This document shows positions 1-11,355 of a stretch of DNA of 28,853 nucleotides, one piece after another. Source of the stretch: Euprymna scolopes (lineage: Eukaryota > Mollusca > Cephalopoda > Sepiida > Sepiolidae); the NCBI GenBank assembly GCA_024364805.1, contig CM044502.1:87228432-87257284 (forward strand), written 5' to 3'. The notes beneath the pieces were generated by a model. The model did not search any database, had not been told where the DNA came from, and saw nothing but the letters and a program-made list of their open reading frames with translations. Within the stretch, counting starts at the first letter, position 1; each line of letters begins with the position of its first letter. A program made the position numbers and the translations under genes.

Positions 1-20
1 TATATATATATATATATATA
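1..20. repeat. (TA)n microsatellite at window edge
   Basis: Ten TA units open the window, so the tract probably continues outside it. Confidence 0.9.
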
Positions 21-1625
21 GTTTTAAGTCAGCTTTCGGGACTAATAATGCGTTTTAAATAAAGTAAACAGTTTTTTTTATAATTTCTTTAGCTCTCAAC
101 GAACGAAAAAAAAACAAATAGCATCGTGTAAAAATTGTAAGCGGTTGAGACGATAAATAACATGATTGAAACCTAGGTAAGCGTAGAAATATTAATAAGT
201 AGAAGCGTCTACAGAATAGCAAATGTTAAAAAAAAAAAGAAAAATATAATAAAAATGCTCCAAAATCGAAAAAATAAATAATGGTAGCCATGCGATCGTT
301 TATGTATAAAAAAGTGGGTTCTGGAATAAGAGAATTAGCCGGTCCCTGCCAATCAGATTGGGTGAATTTTGAGAAGGAATAATTTATTATTTTTTGAATT
401 GGGTAATGGAAAGATTATCTTATGTATATGTAGCTAATAACCACTCACTATGGGTGCAATGTAGGTGACGTCGGAAAATGTAGAATAGGTGCCGGCGTCA
501 ACTGGTATCAGTGGGAAGACTAAATATTTTTAGAGTAAAATAGCGACTTCTTCCTCTATAGTGATTTCCTTGCTCCTAGAATGCTTTCAATGTCAATATA
601 TTATATAGATCAATCCTCTATTATTTATTAAATAGTACGAGGAATAATTTGCTCGGTGGACTCGCAAGAGAAAAAAGAAAAAAAAAGAAAAAATAATAAA
701 GATAATTTTATTCGTCCAATTTCGTCTGTGTTTGTTTACAATATTGCGTCAGCTGATATTTGGGCTTGACGATGAATGCACTGGAAAAGTCATTTCTGAG
801 TAATGTATAATTTTAAAATATGTAAATGGAGAAATAATTTGCGGCGATTTTTAATGGTTCCTCATTTTCTATCGCAAATTGAATCCCTTAATAAGAAAAA
901 ATTTAAATAAAATGCTGAGGTACAACCGAGTTTAAATAGGAGATAATTTGATCTGCGGTTGAATGCTTTACCACTAAGGTATATCTACATACTATAATAA
1001 TTCTGTTTTGTTTAAGAATAAATACTTTGCTAACGTTGGCCGGTGTTACGTAAAATATTCCACAAATAAAAATTATAATTTTTTATTTATAAGAGAGAAA
1101 ATCTATTTTCTATACTTATCGGATGAATTTCTGTACAAAACGTTTCTAGGAACACTTCCAGACATAAATTAGCTTTGTGTGAGATTTCGGAACATACGAA
1201 TAAATAACTCACACACTCAACGTTACTTTTTTGTACAGACATTTAAAATTATCATAGATCATTTAAAATTCGGTATGTCATTAATATACATATTATGAGA
1301 TGACTGAACTATTTCTATGATTTTAGGTTAAAATGAACTACTACAGCAGGAATTAAAATACACTCTTCTAAAGTTTGATTGTCACAACTGGGGAATTTAA
1401 AAACTGAAATCTGGACACGAGGACAGGTTAGAAGAACGATATGCAATGAACTTCTGTTTTAATTCTTTTAAATGCTTGTGGTTAAATACAATGACCCCAC
1501 AACTCAATCTTCACTCTTCAATCCTGCAGTCCAATGCACTTCTGACAGTAATTGCTTCTGCCAAACAAAAAAGACCCCCTCTCTCCCAAATACAGGCTTT
1601 TTATAGGACAAAACCGTCCAAAGTT
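21..1625. other. AT-rich stretch, no gene recognised
   Basis: About 1.6 kb of AT-rich sequence with scattered A and T runs. The longest forward frame (1446-1646, 66 codons) has no recognisable domain and low coding character. I see no repeat pair, RNA gene or transposon signature here. Confidence 0.6.
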
Positions 1626-1720
1626 ATTTGCATATTCTTCCCATGATCTCTAGTCTATAAATAGACGCAGTGGCCATTCTCTTCTTCCTCTTTCTTCTGT
1701 CACTCTCTGAAGCGGGCGTT
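1626..1720 (+). promoter_or_regulatory. Octamer + TATA promoter-like stretch
   Basis: ATTTGCAT (perfect POU octamer) lies at 1626-1633 and TATAAATA at 1656-1663, followed by a pyrimidine-rich tract (about 1677-1710) that could hold an initiator. Octamer followed closely by TATA is known from histone H2B-type promoters, and TATA plus a pyrimidine tract also occurs in transposon promoters. No histone or other frame follows; a mariner relic starts about 80 bp downstream. It may be a chance pairing in AT-rich DNA or a promoter remnant of a decayed element. Confidence 0.3.
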
Positions 1721-1744
1721 GCCAGTGGTAAAAGGTTTGCACGA

Positions 1745-2400
1745 TTTTTTTTTTTTTTTACTACAATGCTACAGAAACATAAAGAACGCTTCAGACTGCT
1801 TTTGGACTATCTTGCTTGAATCAAGCATCAGTGTATGAGTGGCATAAAAGATTAAAAAATGTCTGGAAATCTGTTAGGGCTGATGACAGGTGTGGGAGGA
1901 CTAAGGACGTCATAACACCAGAGTTGATTGGCCAAATAAAGAAAGTTATGTCTAAGGATTGTCGTGGTCTATTAAGCCAATAATTCATAGTTTTATGTCA
2001 ATAAGAGAACTTTATACACCATTATTCGTGAGGAACTGATGGCGCAAAAGGTTTGCACGAATGCACCAGTCCACAAGCCCATTGTCGCCACAGATTATAT
2101 GACTAAGATGAACATTAAGATAGGTCCTTACCCTCCCTATAGTCCGGACCCTGCTCCCTGTGACTTTTGATTATTTTCTAAGCTCAAGGAAAACCTTAGA
2201 GGCTACCGATATGAGACAATTGAGGAGATGAAAGAGGTTGTGACGAGGGCCATGGCAGGAACAGATAAGAGGACTTCCATGGGACGTGCCATGAGTTGTT
2301 GGGATAGTAAAACAAGTGCATTGCAGCCAAAAGAGGTTACTAGAGTTTCATGTGGGTTCTATCAATAAAAGTGCCCATACGAAAAAGTCTGGAAACTAAC
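1745..2400 (+). mobile_element. Mariner transposon relic, internally deleted
   Basis: Conceptual pieces match a Mos1/GVQW3-like mariner transposase. The N-terminal part contains YEWHKRLK, the helix-turn-helix region contains TPELIGQIKK, then REEL, NAPVHKPIVATDYMTKM, and YSPDPAPCDF before YRYETIEEMKE. Frameshifts and stops separate these pieces. The segment between about 2040 and 2065 jumps from the end of the DNA-binding domain straight to NAPVH, so roughly 120-150 codons including the first catalytic Asp are missing; the third Asp (SPD) remains. The 3' end keeps a terminal inverted repeat-like sequence, ATACGAAAAAGTCTGGAAAC, near 2377-2396. No matching 5' TIR is visible, so the 5' end is truncated or diverged. 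A second copy lies on the other strand at 11797-12460. The family call is firm; the exact ends are approximate. Confidence 0.85.
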
Positions 2401-2472
2401 TTAAGGCATTCCATAGATATATAAACGTCGTCGAAAATTATAGAAGACGTAGATAGTGATGAGAGATAGATA

Positions 2473-2474
<2 letters not shown>

Positions 2475-2515
<41 letters not shown>
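2475..2515. repeat. (AT)n microsatellite
   Basis: About 20 uninterrupted AT units, 75 bp after the mariner 3' end. Confidence 0.95.
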
Positions 2516-2517
<2 letters not shown>

Positions 2518-2639
2518 AATTGCCTTTACTCGGGCCCTATGTACTGTTCATAACGCTATGTGCATATGTATCTAATAAAAGGAGCGCATATATACAGTAA
2601 AGCCATTCTATATAACAGACTTCCTTAACTGATATAGAG

Positions 2640-3490
2640 AAAAGTTAGTAAAGACTCCAAAAGTAAAATTCTTTAAAACTTTGACCCCAATTTTGACCCC
2701 TTAACATTTATTGTTTTGGGCTCAAATCAAATTTAAATGATTGACCCATGTCCAGATAACTTACATCTAAAATTTTAAGTGTTTAGACCAAAAATTGTGG
2801 GAGGGGTTTAGTAGTCTGCAAAGGTCAACTATTTCAACTTACCTCTTGGCAGCGAAACTTTCGCCCCCAAAACTGATTAAAAAGCTAGCTGCATATCTCA
2901 GTATCTTTTATGTAAAATTTCAAATATTTAGGCCCAAAATTGACTTAATAGTTTGCTAGAGATCGCAAAGGTAAAATCTTCTGAACTTTGACCCCTTGTC
3001 AGCCAAGTTTTCGGCCAAAAACCGATTAAAAATTTGCCCTATGTCTGAATACACTTTATGTAAAATTTCAAATATTTATACCAAAAATTGACTGAGTAAT
3101 TTTGTAGAGACCGCAGAGGGCAATTTTTTAAATCTTGACTCCAATTATAACCCCTTATAATTTATTGTTTTGGGCTCAAATAAAATTTTAAAGTTAGATC
3201 CATGTCCAAGTAACCTTTATCTAAAATTTTAAGTGTTTAGACCAAAGTAACCTATATATATATAAGATTTCAAGTGTTTAGACCCGAAATTGGCGGAGGA
3301 GTTTGGAAGAGTTTTCAAAGGACAAATCGTTGAACTTTGACACTTAACAGTAACATTTCTGGCCGAAACCCAATTAAAAAGATTTTTCCAAATCTCAATA
3401 TACCGTATGTCAAATTTCTAGTCTGTAGACCAAAAATTGACATTAGTTATTCGGTAGGGAAATGTACACAGACATACACACACATACATT
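2640..3490 (+). repeat. Higher-order array of two ~150-bp units
   Basis: Two related unit types alternate. Type A carries CCCCTTA.AATTTATTGTTTT then GGGCTCAAAT and TAAAATTTTAAGTGTTTAGACC (2677-2800 and 3130-3245). Type B carries GGCC(A)AAAACCGATTAAAAA then TGTAAAATTTCAAATATTTA and CAAAAATTGAC (about 2850-2965, 2985-3120 and 3345-3450). The order is A-B-B-A-(partial A)-B. Units are diverged, with indels, so the array is old. It ends in an ACACACATAC tract at 3474-3487, a common junction for such arrays. I do not recognise the family; an internal piece of a decayed transposon is possible. Confidence 0.75.
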
Positions 3491-3498
3491 TTCACTTT

Positions 3499-3530
3499 TA
3501 TATATATATATATATAGATAGATATTATGT
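3499..3530. repeat. (TA)n and (GATA)-like short tract
   Basis: Short TA run followed by GATAGATA, directly after the A/B array. Confidence 0.8.
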
Positions 3531-4084
3531 AAAATCAGATTACTGTCTGTTTCTTTGTTTGTTCGCTCATATTTGATTAATATGTACAAAAATACAGTTT
3601 TACAAATTAATTTTTATGCTGAAAACAGACGTTCACACATTTTCATTCAATCATGATTTCTATATATATTATTTATTCAAATGAGATCAACATTTAATGA
3701 GTAAGGTAACTTGCAAAATACATTAATAATTAGTTAGTGTTATTGTTTATTATAATAGAAATGTTTTGATTGTTCTATTCAGAAAAATGATCAAAATTTG
3801 TTTTTATTAATTTACATTTAATTTAATTTTTATTTACTTTAATGCATTTTCAATTGTTATTAGCCGACACTAGTTGCTTTATAAATTGAATAAAGTTTAT
3901 TTATTTAAGCTGCTAGGGTTAGTTCCCCTTGAAACTATGACAGTTATTTCCGGTTTAATTTTCATATACAAAATTGGATGTGTTTTTGCTTCCATAAATA
4001 AAACATGTGGTCCACTTTCAGGAAAATCATAAGACGTTTAGATATTAGGCTTATCTTAAATAGTATGTGATTCAACCCTCAGCG
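3531..4084. other. AT-rich spacer, nothing recognised
   Basis: Strongly AT-rich with TTTATTTA-type runs. It may include diverged 5' flank of the Tc1-like element that follows, but I cannot place a terminal inverted repeat. Confidence 0.5.
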
Positions 4085-4985
4085 CGACAATATGTTTCAA
4101 CCTGGTAACGGCAAAATAGCAGAAAATCTTACAATACCCATTTCTGTTGTTAATAGAATGGTCGTACAATTCACAAGAGAGGACAAGAGTGCACAAAATC
4201 TCATCCACGGTGCCCTTGGCCCTCTGAAAGAACCTATCGTCTTGTGAAAAAAAGTTGAAGAGGATCCTTGGTGCGAAGCTTCTGGCATTGCCACACTAGC
4301 TGGTTTAAGTGTCAAAAAGGCTATCAGGTACCTTCACAAATTGGGCTACTCTGGCAGAGCTGAGAAAAAAGAAGACCTATTCTTCGAACTGCGAATAACG
4401 AGCGAAGAAAAGATAAGGCTTGAGTGGAGAAACTTCCGAAATTATTGACCAATGCCAGTTTCTCTGATGAAACATGAGTTGCATTATTTCCTGACAGTCG
4501 AAAGGTATGGGTATGGAAATTCCTTGAGCAAAAGTTTGATTTAAAAAGACTGCACCGAACGCTGAAACATGAGGAGTTTCTCAGTCATAGTATTAGGTGT
4601 AATTTCGAATGTTAGTCGTTCATATCTAGTGGGGTGCCAAGAAAAAATCAGTTCTGCTAAATATGTTTTAATATTACATGAAGGACTCCTATCATTATTT
4701 AAAGATGGTAAAATAGAACCGTGTCAACTCCCTTTTAATAACAGATAAGGTTCTCTGTTAAGGCAACATTATATTGGTTGAGCATAAATGGGATTAATAA
4801 ACTTCCATGGCCAAGTCGATCCCAGATATGAACCCAATTTAAAACATTTGGGGAATATTAGACTGGAATCTTCGCAAAAAGTAATAAAAGCCATCTTCTA
4901 AGCCTAAAGTTTTAACATTATTGCGTGAGACACGGCAAGAAATTCCTCAATATGATATGATGACTAATACCATAGCTAGAAGGGT
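4085..4985 (+). mobile_element. Tc1-like transposase relic
   Basis: Order of recognisable pieces: an N-terminal DNA-binding part (GNGKIAENLTIPISVVNRMV, then GALGPLKEP and SGIATLAGLSVKKAIRYLHK), then FSDETWVALFPDSRKVWVW around the first catalytic Asp (near 4462-4515). Further on come VLGVISNVSRSYLVG, a region equal to LPWPSRSPDMNPIENIWG (near 4800-4855), and a C-terminal tail ending near RRVL. This is the Tc1 layout, DD34E. The second Asp site reads FNN instead of QDN, the catalytic Glu codon of PIEN reads TAA, and several frameshifts and stops break the frame, so it is dead. It lies on the + strand. I could not find convincing terminal inverted repeats, so the limits cover only coding similarity. 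Confidence 0.85.
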
Positions 4986-5134
4986 TCTAGTATTAAATAC
5001 AGTCAAGGGAATATCAATCATCTTATTATTTAATAAATTTGTGACCATTTATTTTTTTGTGTTATTACATTATACTATTGAAATAACCTGTTTCTATGGG
5101 GGTCTATTCATTTTTGTCATGTCTCAATCTTTCT

Positions 5135-5138
<4 letters not shown>

Positions 5139-5204
<66 letters not shown>

Positions 5205-5240
5205 ATATATATATATATAAATATATATGTGTGTGTGTGC
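5139..5240. repeat. (CT)n(AT)n(GT)n compound microsatellite
   Basis: CT units (5139-5170), AT units with one CA interruption (5171-5228) and a short GT run (5229-5239). Frames crossing it read Ser-Leu and Ile-Tyr repeats and are not coding. Confidence 0.95.
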
Positions 5241-5320
5241 ATAATGGTTGCATAGTTTGGTTTATAGACGTAGATCCACTTAAACTCGTGTATTTATTAA
5301 AGAGTGCTCACTGGAGGACA

Positions 5321-5602
5321 GAGCAAGTATACATTATGTTTATTATACAAACATTATTGCTTACATATGTGCATACATGTTTCAGTGGAATCTAAATTTA
5401 GAGAGACCCACCTCATCAGACCGAACAAAAGGACACTGAAACGAAAGTCACACCTAGTTATTTTTTTTAATGAATATACGTTTATTTTCGATTCAGTGTC
5501 GCTTCCATTTCAGTCTGATGAGATGGGGCTCTCTTAAATAAGATTCCACTGAAATATGTATGCAAATATGTAACCAATAATGTTCGTATGGTAAATATGC
5601 TA
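5321..5602. repeat. Long imperfect inverted repeat (foldback)
   Basis: The left arm (about 5321-5447) and right arm (about 5486-5602) are reverse complements with scattered mismatches. For example, CAGTGGAATCT and CCTCATCAGAC on the left face AGATTCCACTG and GTCTGATGAG on the right, and ACATTATTG near 5351 faces CAATAATGTT near 5574. The spacer is about 38 bp. Each arm carries CTGATGAG, about 20-25 bases, then CCACTGAAA, a layout like the hammerhead ribozyme core found in Penelope-like element termini. It could be two inverted copies of one terminus or a foldback MITE. Confidence 0.8.
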
Positions 5603-8600
5603 TATATATATATATTTAAGAAACAATTTCGAAAAAGTTAAACACATATTTATTATTCGCACAGGAAACAGAAATAGAGGTGAAATTTCTTAATCTGCGG
5701 AATTTCGAAAAAAATACTTTCCTTCTCAACAGAAGGGAGGAGTTAGCAAAATGCATAAACAAATTTTGCTTGTAAAGTGTTTAAAGAAAGAAGGTATGAA
5801 AATGATCATACTAGCGTGAAAATGAAATATATAACAATGAAACCGATGGAGTAGGATAAAAAAGGAAACATAGTTTCAAGTAAGAAGGTGTTCCCATGGT
5901 CGTTGAGCCCAAAATCCATTAAACCCAAGAAGGCAGTGAAAGTAAAAAAATCCATATTTGTGATTATCCGAGTGCATTTTGTAGGAGATTATAAATATTC
6001 CAAAAAAATTCTGTTTGAATAGGCACATATGAAAAAATACAGTCTGTGAGTTTAACAAAATAGAAAGCAATTTGAAGAATAAGTAGATAAAGATAGCAGT
6101 GGACTGAGTTAACTGAAGGGTAAGGGAAGGTATTGACGCAAAATCAAGGCAGTTCAACGCTGTGGAATAATGGTGGATGATGATCTGGTTGTCATGATAA
6201 CCTATCGTTGTAAAAATAGTAATTAGGGCAGTGGCGGGGGCGAAGTGGAGTAGGTCAGTGGATACGGTTTGGTGGAATTACGGGCAGAGTTAACGAGGTT
6301 GAAGCAAACATGTTTTTTTTAATCGGAGAATGTAAGCTTATTACGAAAAAAATTCATCTTGAAGATTAGAGAGTTTTATGGAGAGTTTTAGTGGATTCTA
6401 ATGGATGAGGAAATAGTAAAAGGGAATTAAAGGAAGAAGAAGGCAGCAGACTTTGTCCAAACGCAACCAATAAAGAGAAAATAAAAATAAAAAGAATTAC
6501 GCTCAAACTCACGTACAGATGTATATATAAGTGCACTTACATGAACACAAGCATTAGAGTGCATATACACAGACGCCCAGCTTTTCATATCCACAGAAGA
6601 GAAATACATATGCACATGCATAAGACTTCTAATTGAGTGCGCGGGTGGGAGCATGGTCAGCTGATCAATGGGGAACATAGTGCTAGGGAAGTGAAATAAA
6701 GAAATATGTAATTGATGGAAATGAGATTTTAAGGAAATTATTTAAATTTAAGTAATTTTAATTAACCATATTTAAATTTCGTCTTATGTCTGCAGAAGGA
6801 GACTAGTTCACTTTTAAAATGTATTATATTATTGCTTTGGGGGAAGGGATTATTGTTATAGCTTCAGATGTGGAAAGGTAACAAGACTTAGAACGCGGGG
6901 TATAAGTCTTAAAATTTTCAGAATAGTTTATTTAATTGAAAAAGAAATTTTATTCAATATAAGTTTTTTTAAAGTTAGAGAAGTTACTTGCTTATTATTA
7001 GGGTCTTGGTTGTTAAAGGAAGAATTGTGGTAGACATTCTGGTCTTAATTAGACTTGTGGTGCGTCGATATAAGTGTGTAGTTTATGAAATGCTTAGAGC
7101 CTATTATTGGTTTGTTGATTTGTATTGGGGTTAAAGGTAGGGGAATGGTTTTAATGTTGTTCATTGAGGTGAGTGTAAGTCGAATTAATACGTGTAAGAA
7201 TGTTGCTTATAAAGGGATTATCAGTGATTTTAGTGTTAGAATCATTAAATAGGGGAATTATTATTATATTTATTATTATTATTATTAGCAGTAGTAGTAG
7301 TAGTAGTAGTAGTAGTAATGAGGTAGTTGGTCAACTGACTGTTCAGCCCGTTATTGGATCAGTGATTCTTTCAGATGAAAGATGGGATGGAGAGAAGGTG
7401 TCGACAGAATATTAGAGTCTGTTGGGGTGGAATTAATATGGATGCAATCATTGTTGCGTGGGCATTTAAGATTGTTATTACAATTCCAATAGGCTTAAAT
7501 GGAAAAGGCCTTTAGTTCCGATTTTATAGTTTATTGTTAGATGTTAGGATTCTGTGTTCTGAATTAGGCATAGTTGAGTAGGGAATCCTTATTAAGTTAT
7601 TATTTAAAATAGAACTATATCGAAGTGGGTACTTGAAGGAGTTTTTTAGAATGTTAAAAAAAATTCTTTATGTATATTATCTTTTACATTTGAGCTAAAG
7701 GGAAGATTAAATCAGATGATTTTCTTTCTCCTGAAGCGGTTGGAATGGTTTGGAGTATTTGGATTAAAATGTTGATTCTGATTATGCTGGTTGCGTGGTT
7801 CATTGTTATTAATTGTGGTATATCTTATAGTTGTAGGTAGTTTATTACGGGCCATGTTGTGGGTGATCATGGATCTCAGACCACCTACAGATGGAGTAAG
7901 TAATTTTCTTTGTATCCAGAATTCCTTAGGGCATTGTTGTTGTTTTTGTTAAAAAGATTTTTGTTGGCGGAAAGAGCAGAGGTTCTCGATACAGATGGTA
8001 CTATAGACTATATAATTGAACTGGAGTGGTTAGAGGACTTATGAACGTATAAGAGTGTAAGGTTAGGTTTATGGTAGAAGATATATGTCTCAGTGTTAAG
8101 GTATAATGTAATGTCTAGAAAATTAGAAGTTATTTTGATAGGTTCAGTAGTTATGGAAGAAGCCGAAGTTAATAAAGAAGGCATGTAATTTCTTAATTGT
8201 ATAATTATGTTCTCTTTGCCTGACTTTGGTGGTAAATATGGCGCCGTCTCTATATAGGTCCCCTTGGTATATTTAAGTTAGTGTTGGAGTTCTTTCAGTA
8301 AGAACAGACCACTAAACTGTCACCAACGCTGAACCAGAACGTCAAAATATCAAAGTTATTAGAGGTGTCTTTTCTGTATTAGGGATGTCCTTTCTGGTCA
8401 AGAACTTATTGTTAAATTGAATTAGGAATCTTCTAGCTATGAGGATTTATTTAATTTCTAAATTTTTCAAGCCAGAATTCCTTTTGGCGAAGATTAGGTC
8501 TATATTTAAGAGGATTGAAGAAATAAATTGATAATAATTGATGATATCGAAAGTTATGCAGTTTAGTAAATGTTTGCTTTTAAGGAAAAGGGGCCAATTA

Positions 8601-9060
8601 ATTACAGAGTCAGAGTTTTGCTAAATAGAGAGGCTAACTTTGTCTTTTGTATTCTAGGTGATTCTATCTAGGATTTTTACGGCGCCCAGATTCGAGCTAG
8701 ATAGGAAGATTAATCTAATGGAAGGGTCGTCATAAAAGTCAAGTTTATGGTGCTTGAGGGTGAATCAAGAGGTGCCTGGAGTAATTATTTCAGTAGAAGT
8801 TGTGGATGATCGTTAAGGTGAGTAAAGATTTATCCTCTGCATTAATGGAATTTAGATTGCGAAGTTGATTTTGTAACCTTTAAAAGCACACAAAGATTCC
8901 TATCTGCTGAACTTTTACGCATTGGGCAGAATAACAGAGTGGAACGACTAGAATATCTTTCTAGAAAAGACGACATGATTCCATTTCTGTTTGATGGTTT
9001 TCTTTTTTTATTTTGCTGCAGACCACCTACTGAAGAGTTGGTTATCCCTTGATTCAATCA
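5603..9060. other. G-over-C skewed block, content unknown
   Basis: About 3 kb (roughly 5640-8830) in which the + strand has far more G than C; 7741-7800, for example, has about 20 G and 3 C. No frame on either strand stays open beyond about 93 codons and none shows a domain I recognise. Such skew can come from a decayed coding element on the minus strand, but I cannot assign one. A TAT/AGT trinucleotide tract lies inside it. Past 8830 the skew fades. Confidence 0.5.
7259..7317. repeat. (ATT)n(AGT)n trinucleotide tract
   Basis: ATT units give way to about 11 AGT units, read as polyserine in one frame. Slippage product, not coding. Confidence 0.95.
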
Positions 9061-9385
9061 GGTGTTCGCTAATAGATACTGGGTGTGGCATCAGGACTCG
9101 GCGCCTGCTCACAAGTAAAAAGAGACCTAAGCTTGGTTTCATATGATCTTGTACCTTCCTTAACTGTAAAAAAGCATGATTTCAGTTCCGATCTCGTATT
9201 CAAGCGGTGATTTAGACTGAAGACTGCTACGTTGAATAGATGTCAGCTCTACTAAATAATCAAATTACCTAAATTGATTTTTTCAATAAATTTTGGAAAA
9301 TAAAACTGTTGTGTTTTTTCTTAAGAACTACAATATTATCGTCCTATTGTGTATTTCATCTGAGGACGAACCTGCCTCTTATACA
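9061..9385. other. Spacer before minisatellite, nothing recognised
   Basis: No repeat, RNA gene or protein similarity seen. Confidence 0.5.
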
Positions 9386-10292
9386 TGTTTTTCATGTGAT
9401 ACATGTTTTTTCATGTTATACATGTGTTTTGATGTTATACATGTTTTCATGATATACGTGTTTTATCATCTTATACATGTTTTTTCATGTTATACATATT
9501 TTTATGTGAGACATGGTTTAATGTTATATATGTTTTTTTAATGTTGTACATGTTTTTCATGTTATGCATGTTTTTTGATGTTGTACATGTTTTTCATGTT
9601 ATACATGTTTTCATGTTATACATGTTTTTCATGTTATACATGTTTTTATGTTGTACATGTTTTTCATGTTATACATGTTTTTTATGTTATACATGTTTTC
9701 ATGGTATACAGGTTTTTAATGTTATACATGTTTTCATGTTATACATGTTTTCATGTTATACACGTTTTTCATGTTTTCATGTTATGCATGTTTTCATGTT
9801 ATACATGTTTTTTCATGTTATACATGCTTTCATGGTATACATGTTTTTAATGTTATACATGGTTTTCATGTTATACATGGTTTCCATGTTATACATGTTT
9901 TTCATGTTTTCATGTTATACATGTTTTCATGTTATACTTGTTTTCTTGTTATACATGTTTTTCATGTATACATGTTTTTCATGTTATACATGTTTTTCTT
10001 GTTATACATGTTTTTCATGTTATACCTGCTTTCCATGTTATACATGTTTTCATGTTATACATGTTTTCATGTTATACATGTTTTCATGTAATACATATTT
10101 TTCTTGTTATACGTATTTTTACATATTATACATGTTTTCATGTTATAAGTGTTTTTCCTGTTATGCACGTTTTTCTCGTTATATGTGCTTTTCATGTTAT
10201 ACGTGTTTTTATGTCATACATGTTTTTCTTGTACATGTTTTTCTTATTATGCATGTTGTTGTATGTTATATATGCTTCTTCATGCTATACAT
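9386..10292. repeat. Minisatellite, ~17-19-bp unit
   Basis: About 48-50 tandem copies of a unit close to ATGTTATACATGTTTTTC. Unit length varies (17, 18 or 19) through the number of T residues, plus occasional longer duplications such as an extra TTTTCATG. Every unit holds the palindrome ACATGT. All three forward frames are free of stops (Met-Leu-Tyr-Met-Phe, Cys-Tyr-Thr-Cys-Phe and Val-Ile-His-Val-Phe types), which explains overlapping long open frames of up to 282 codons here. No codon bias or start context suggests translation. Divergence rises toward both ends, typical of an ageing tandem array. Confidence 0.95.
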
Positions 10293-11284
10293 GGTTATAA
10301 ATCCCATGAGGAGCAAGGTATTATTACGATTTTAACATTTTAATTGAACAATAACTTTCATAAAACCATAACTAATTTCGTTAAAACAATGTTGTTTTAT
10401 TTTTTTCTATTTGTACAATCATTGGATGTTATTTGCTTCCAAAACTTTCCATGAAATGAGGATTTACTAACATTTCTAAAACCAGAAATTTGTTTTTGAA
10501 TTCCGAAGTCATTCTATTCTTTTATCTTTTAGTTCTTTATGACCTGAATGATTATGTAGATGATTAAAAAATATTTATTATTAATTTTAGTTAATTTAAA
10601 GCGTTATGACACTATGATTTTAAGACTTTTTCCTTATAACGATCTTTTATTATGAAGTTCAATAGTAAAAATACCACCGAGAATGTTTGCATTTCATTAA
10701 CTTCCTTGATTATGCTCCATAGTGCTTGAAAAAAGTGCGTTTATAACAACAAATGAAACCCTCCACTCACTGAGTCAGATGGTGGCATACTGAATATAAG
10801 CAATTGACAGTTGCAATCTGGAAGTATCTGGCATCAACTCAGATACTGATACATACAAAGTGTGTTTGAATCAATTCTAACTTTATTTATGCTGTTATAT
10901 TCATCTATTTACGACTGAACGAATAAGTTCAACGAGATCATAAAGGGCTAAGAAAAAATGGAAAATTCTGACTTGTTTACAAAAAGATGCATTTCGGTGT
11001 GTTTCGTTTCGTAATAACATTATTTTAAGAGTATGTTAAAAATATTATTTTATATTCGATTTCAACAATTAATTGATTATTTTGGACTTCGGTTTCAACC
11101 AAGCAATTCAAATCGCCACCGAGGCCAAAGGATCTAGTGTGATAGGGACAAGATTTATAGGTGGTCACAGAAGCGAAGAGCTGGACACAAAAATGTTTGT
11201 TCATATTACATTTAAATTTTATTGGAACATATTTTCATGGAAGTACTTGCAAAATTAACACATTGACGAAATACTTCCGCGATG
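10293..11284. other. AT-rich spacer, no gene recognised
   Basis: About 1 kb without a recognisable domain, RNA or repeat pair. The 61-codon frame at 11073-11258 has no identifiable similarity. Confidence 0.5.
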
Positions 11285-11355
11285 CGTAAGGGCTTGGAGT
11301 TTGAAAAAAAACTGAGTTTATAGCCCGCGTCGTTTACCACTGACCCACTTCAAAT
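11285..11355 (-). mobile_element. tRNA-like SINE head
   Basis: On the minus strand an A-box-like TGGGTCAGTGGT (11336-11347) is followed about 30 bases later by a B-box-like TTTTCAAACTCC (11296-11307). Spacing and order fit a tRNA-type Pol III promoter, with a degraded anticodon arm between. Neither acceptor stem nor anticodon stem pairs well, so this is not a working tRNA gene; a tRNA-derived SINE head or tRNA pseudogene is more likely. The body and tail were not delimited. Confidence 0.4.

Noticed and set aside
4921-5395. Two 99-codon frames with Ser-Leu and Ile-Tyr runs
   Set aside because: Produced by (CT)n and (AT)n tracts next to the dead Tc1-like element.
5876-6157. 93-codon minus-strand frame
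   Set aside because: No domain recognised; its length fits chance in AT-rich, skewed sequence.
7877-9030. Shared 12-mer CAGACCACCTAC at about 7877 and 9019
   Set aside because: The flanks do not align, so it is probably coincidence.
9487-10335. 282-codon forward frame rich in Met, Tyr, Cys, His and Phe
   Set aside because: It is a translation of the minisatellite; all three frames are open for the same reason and there is no start context or domain.
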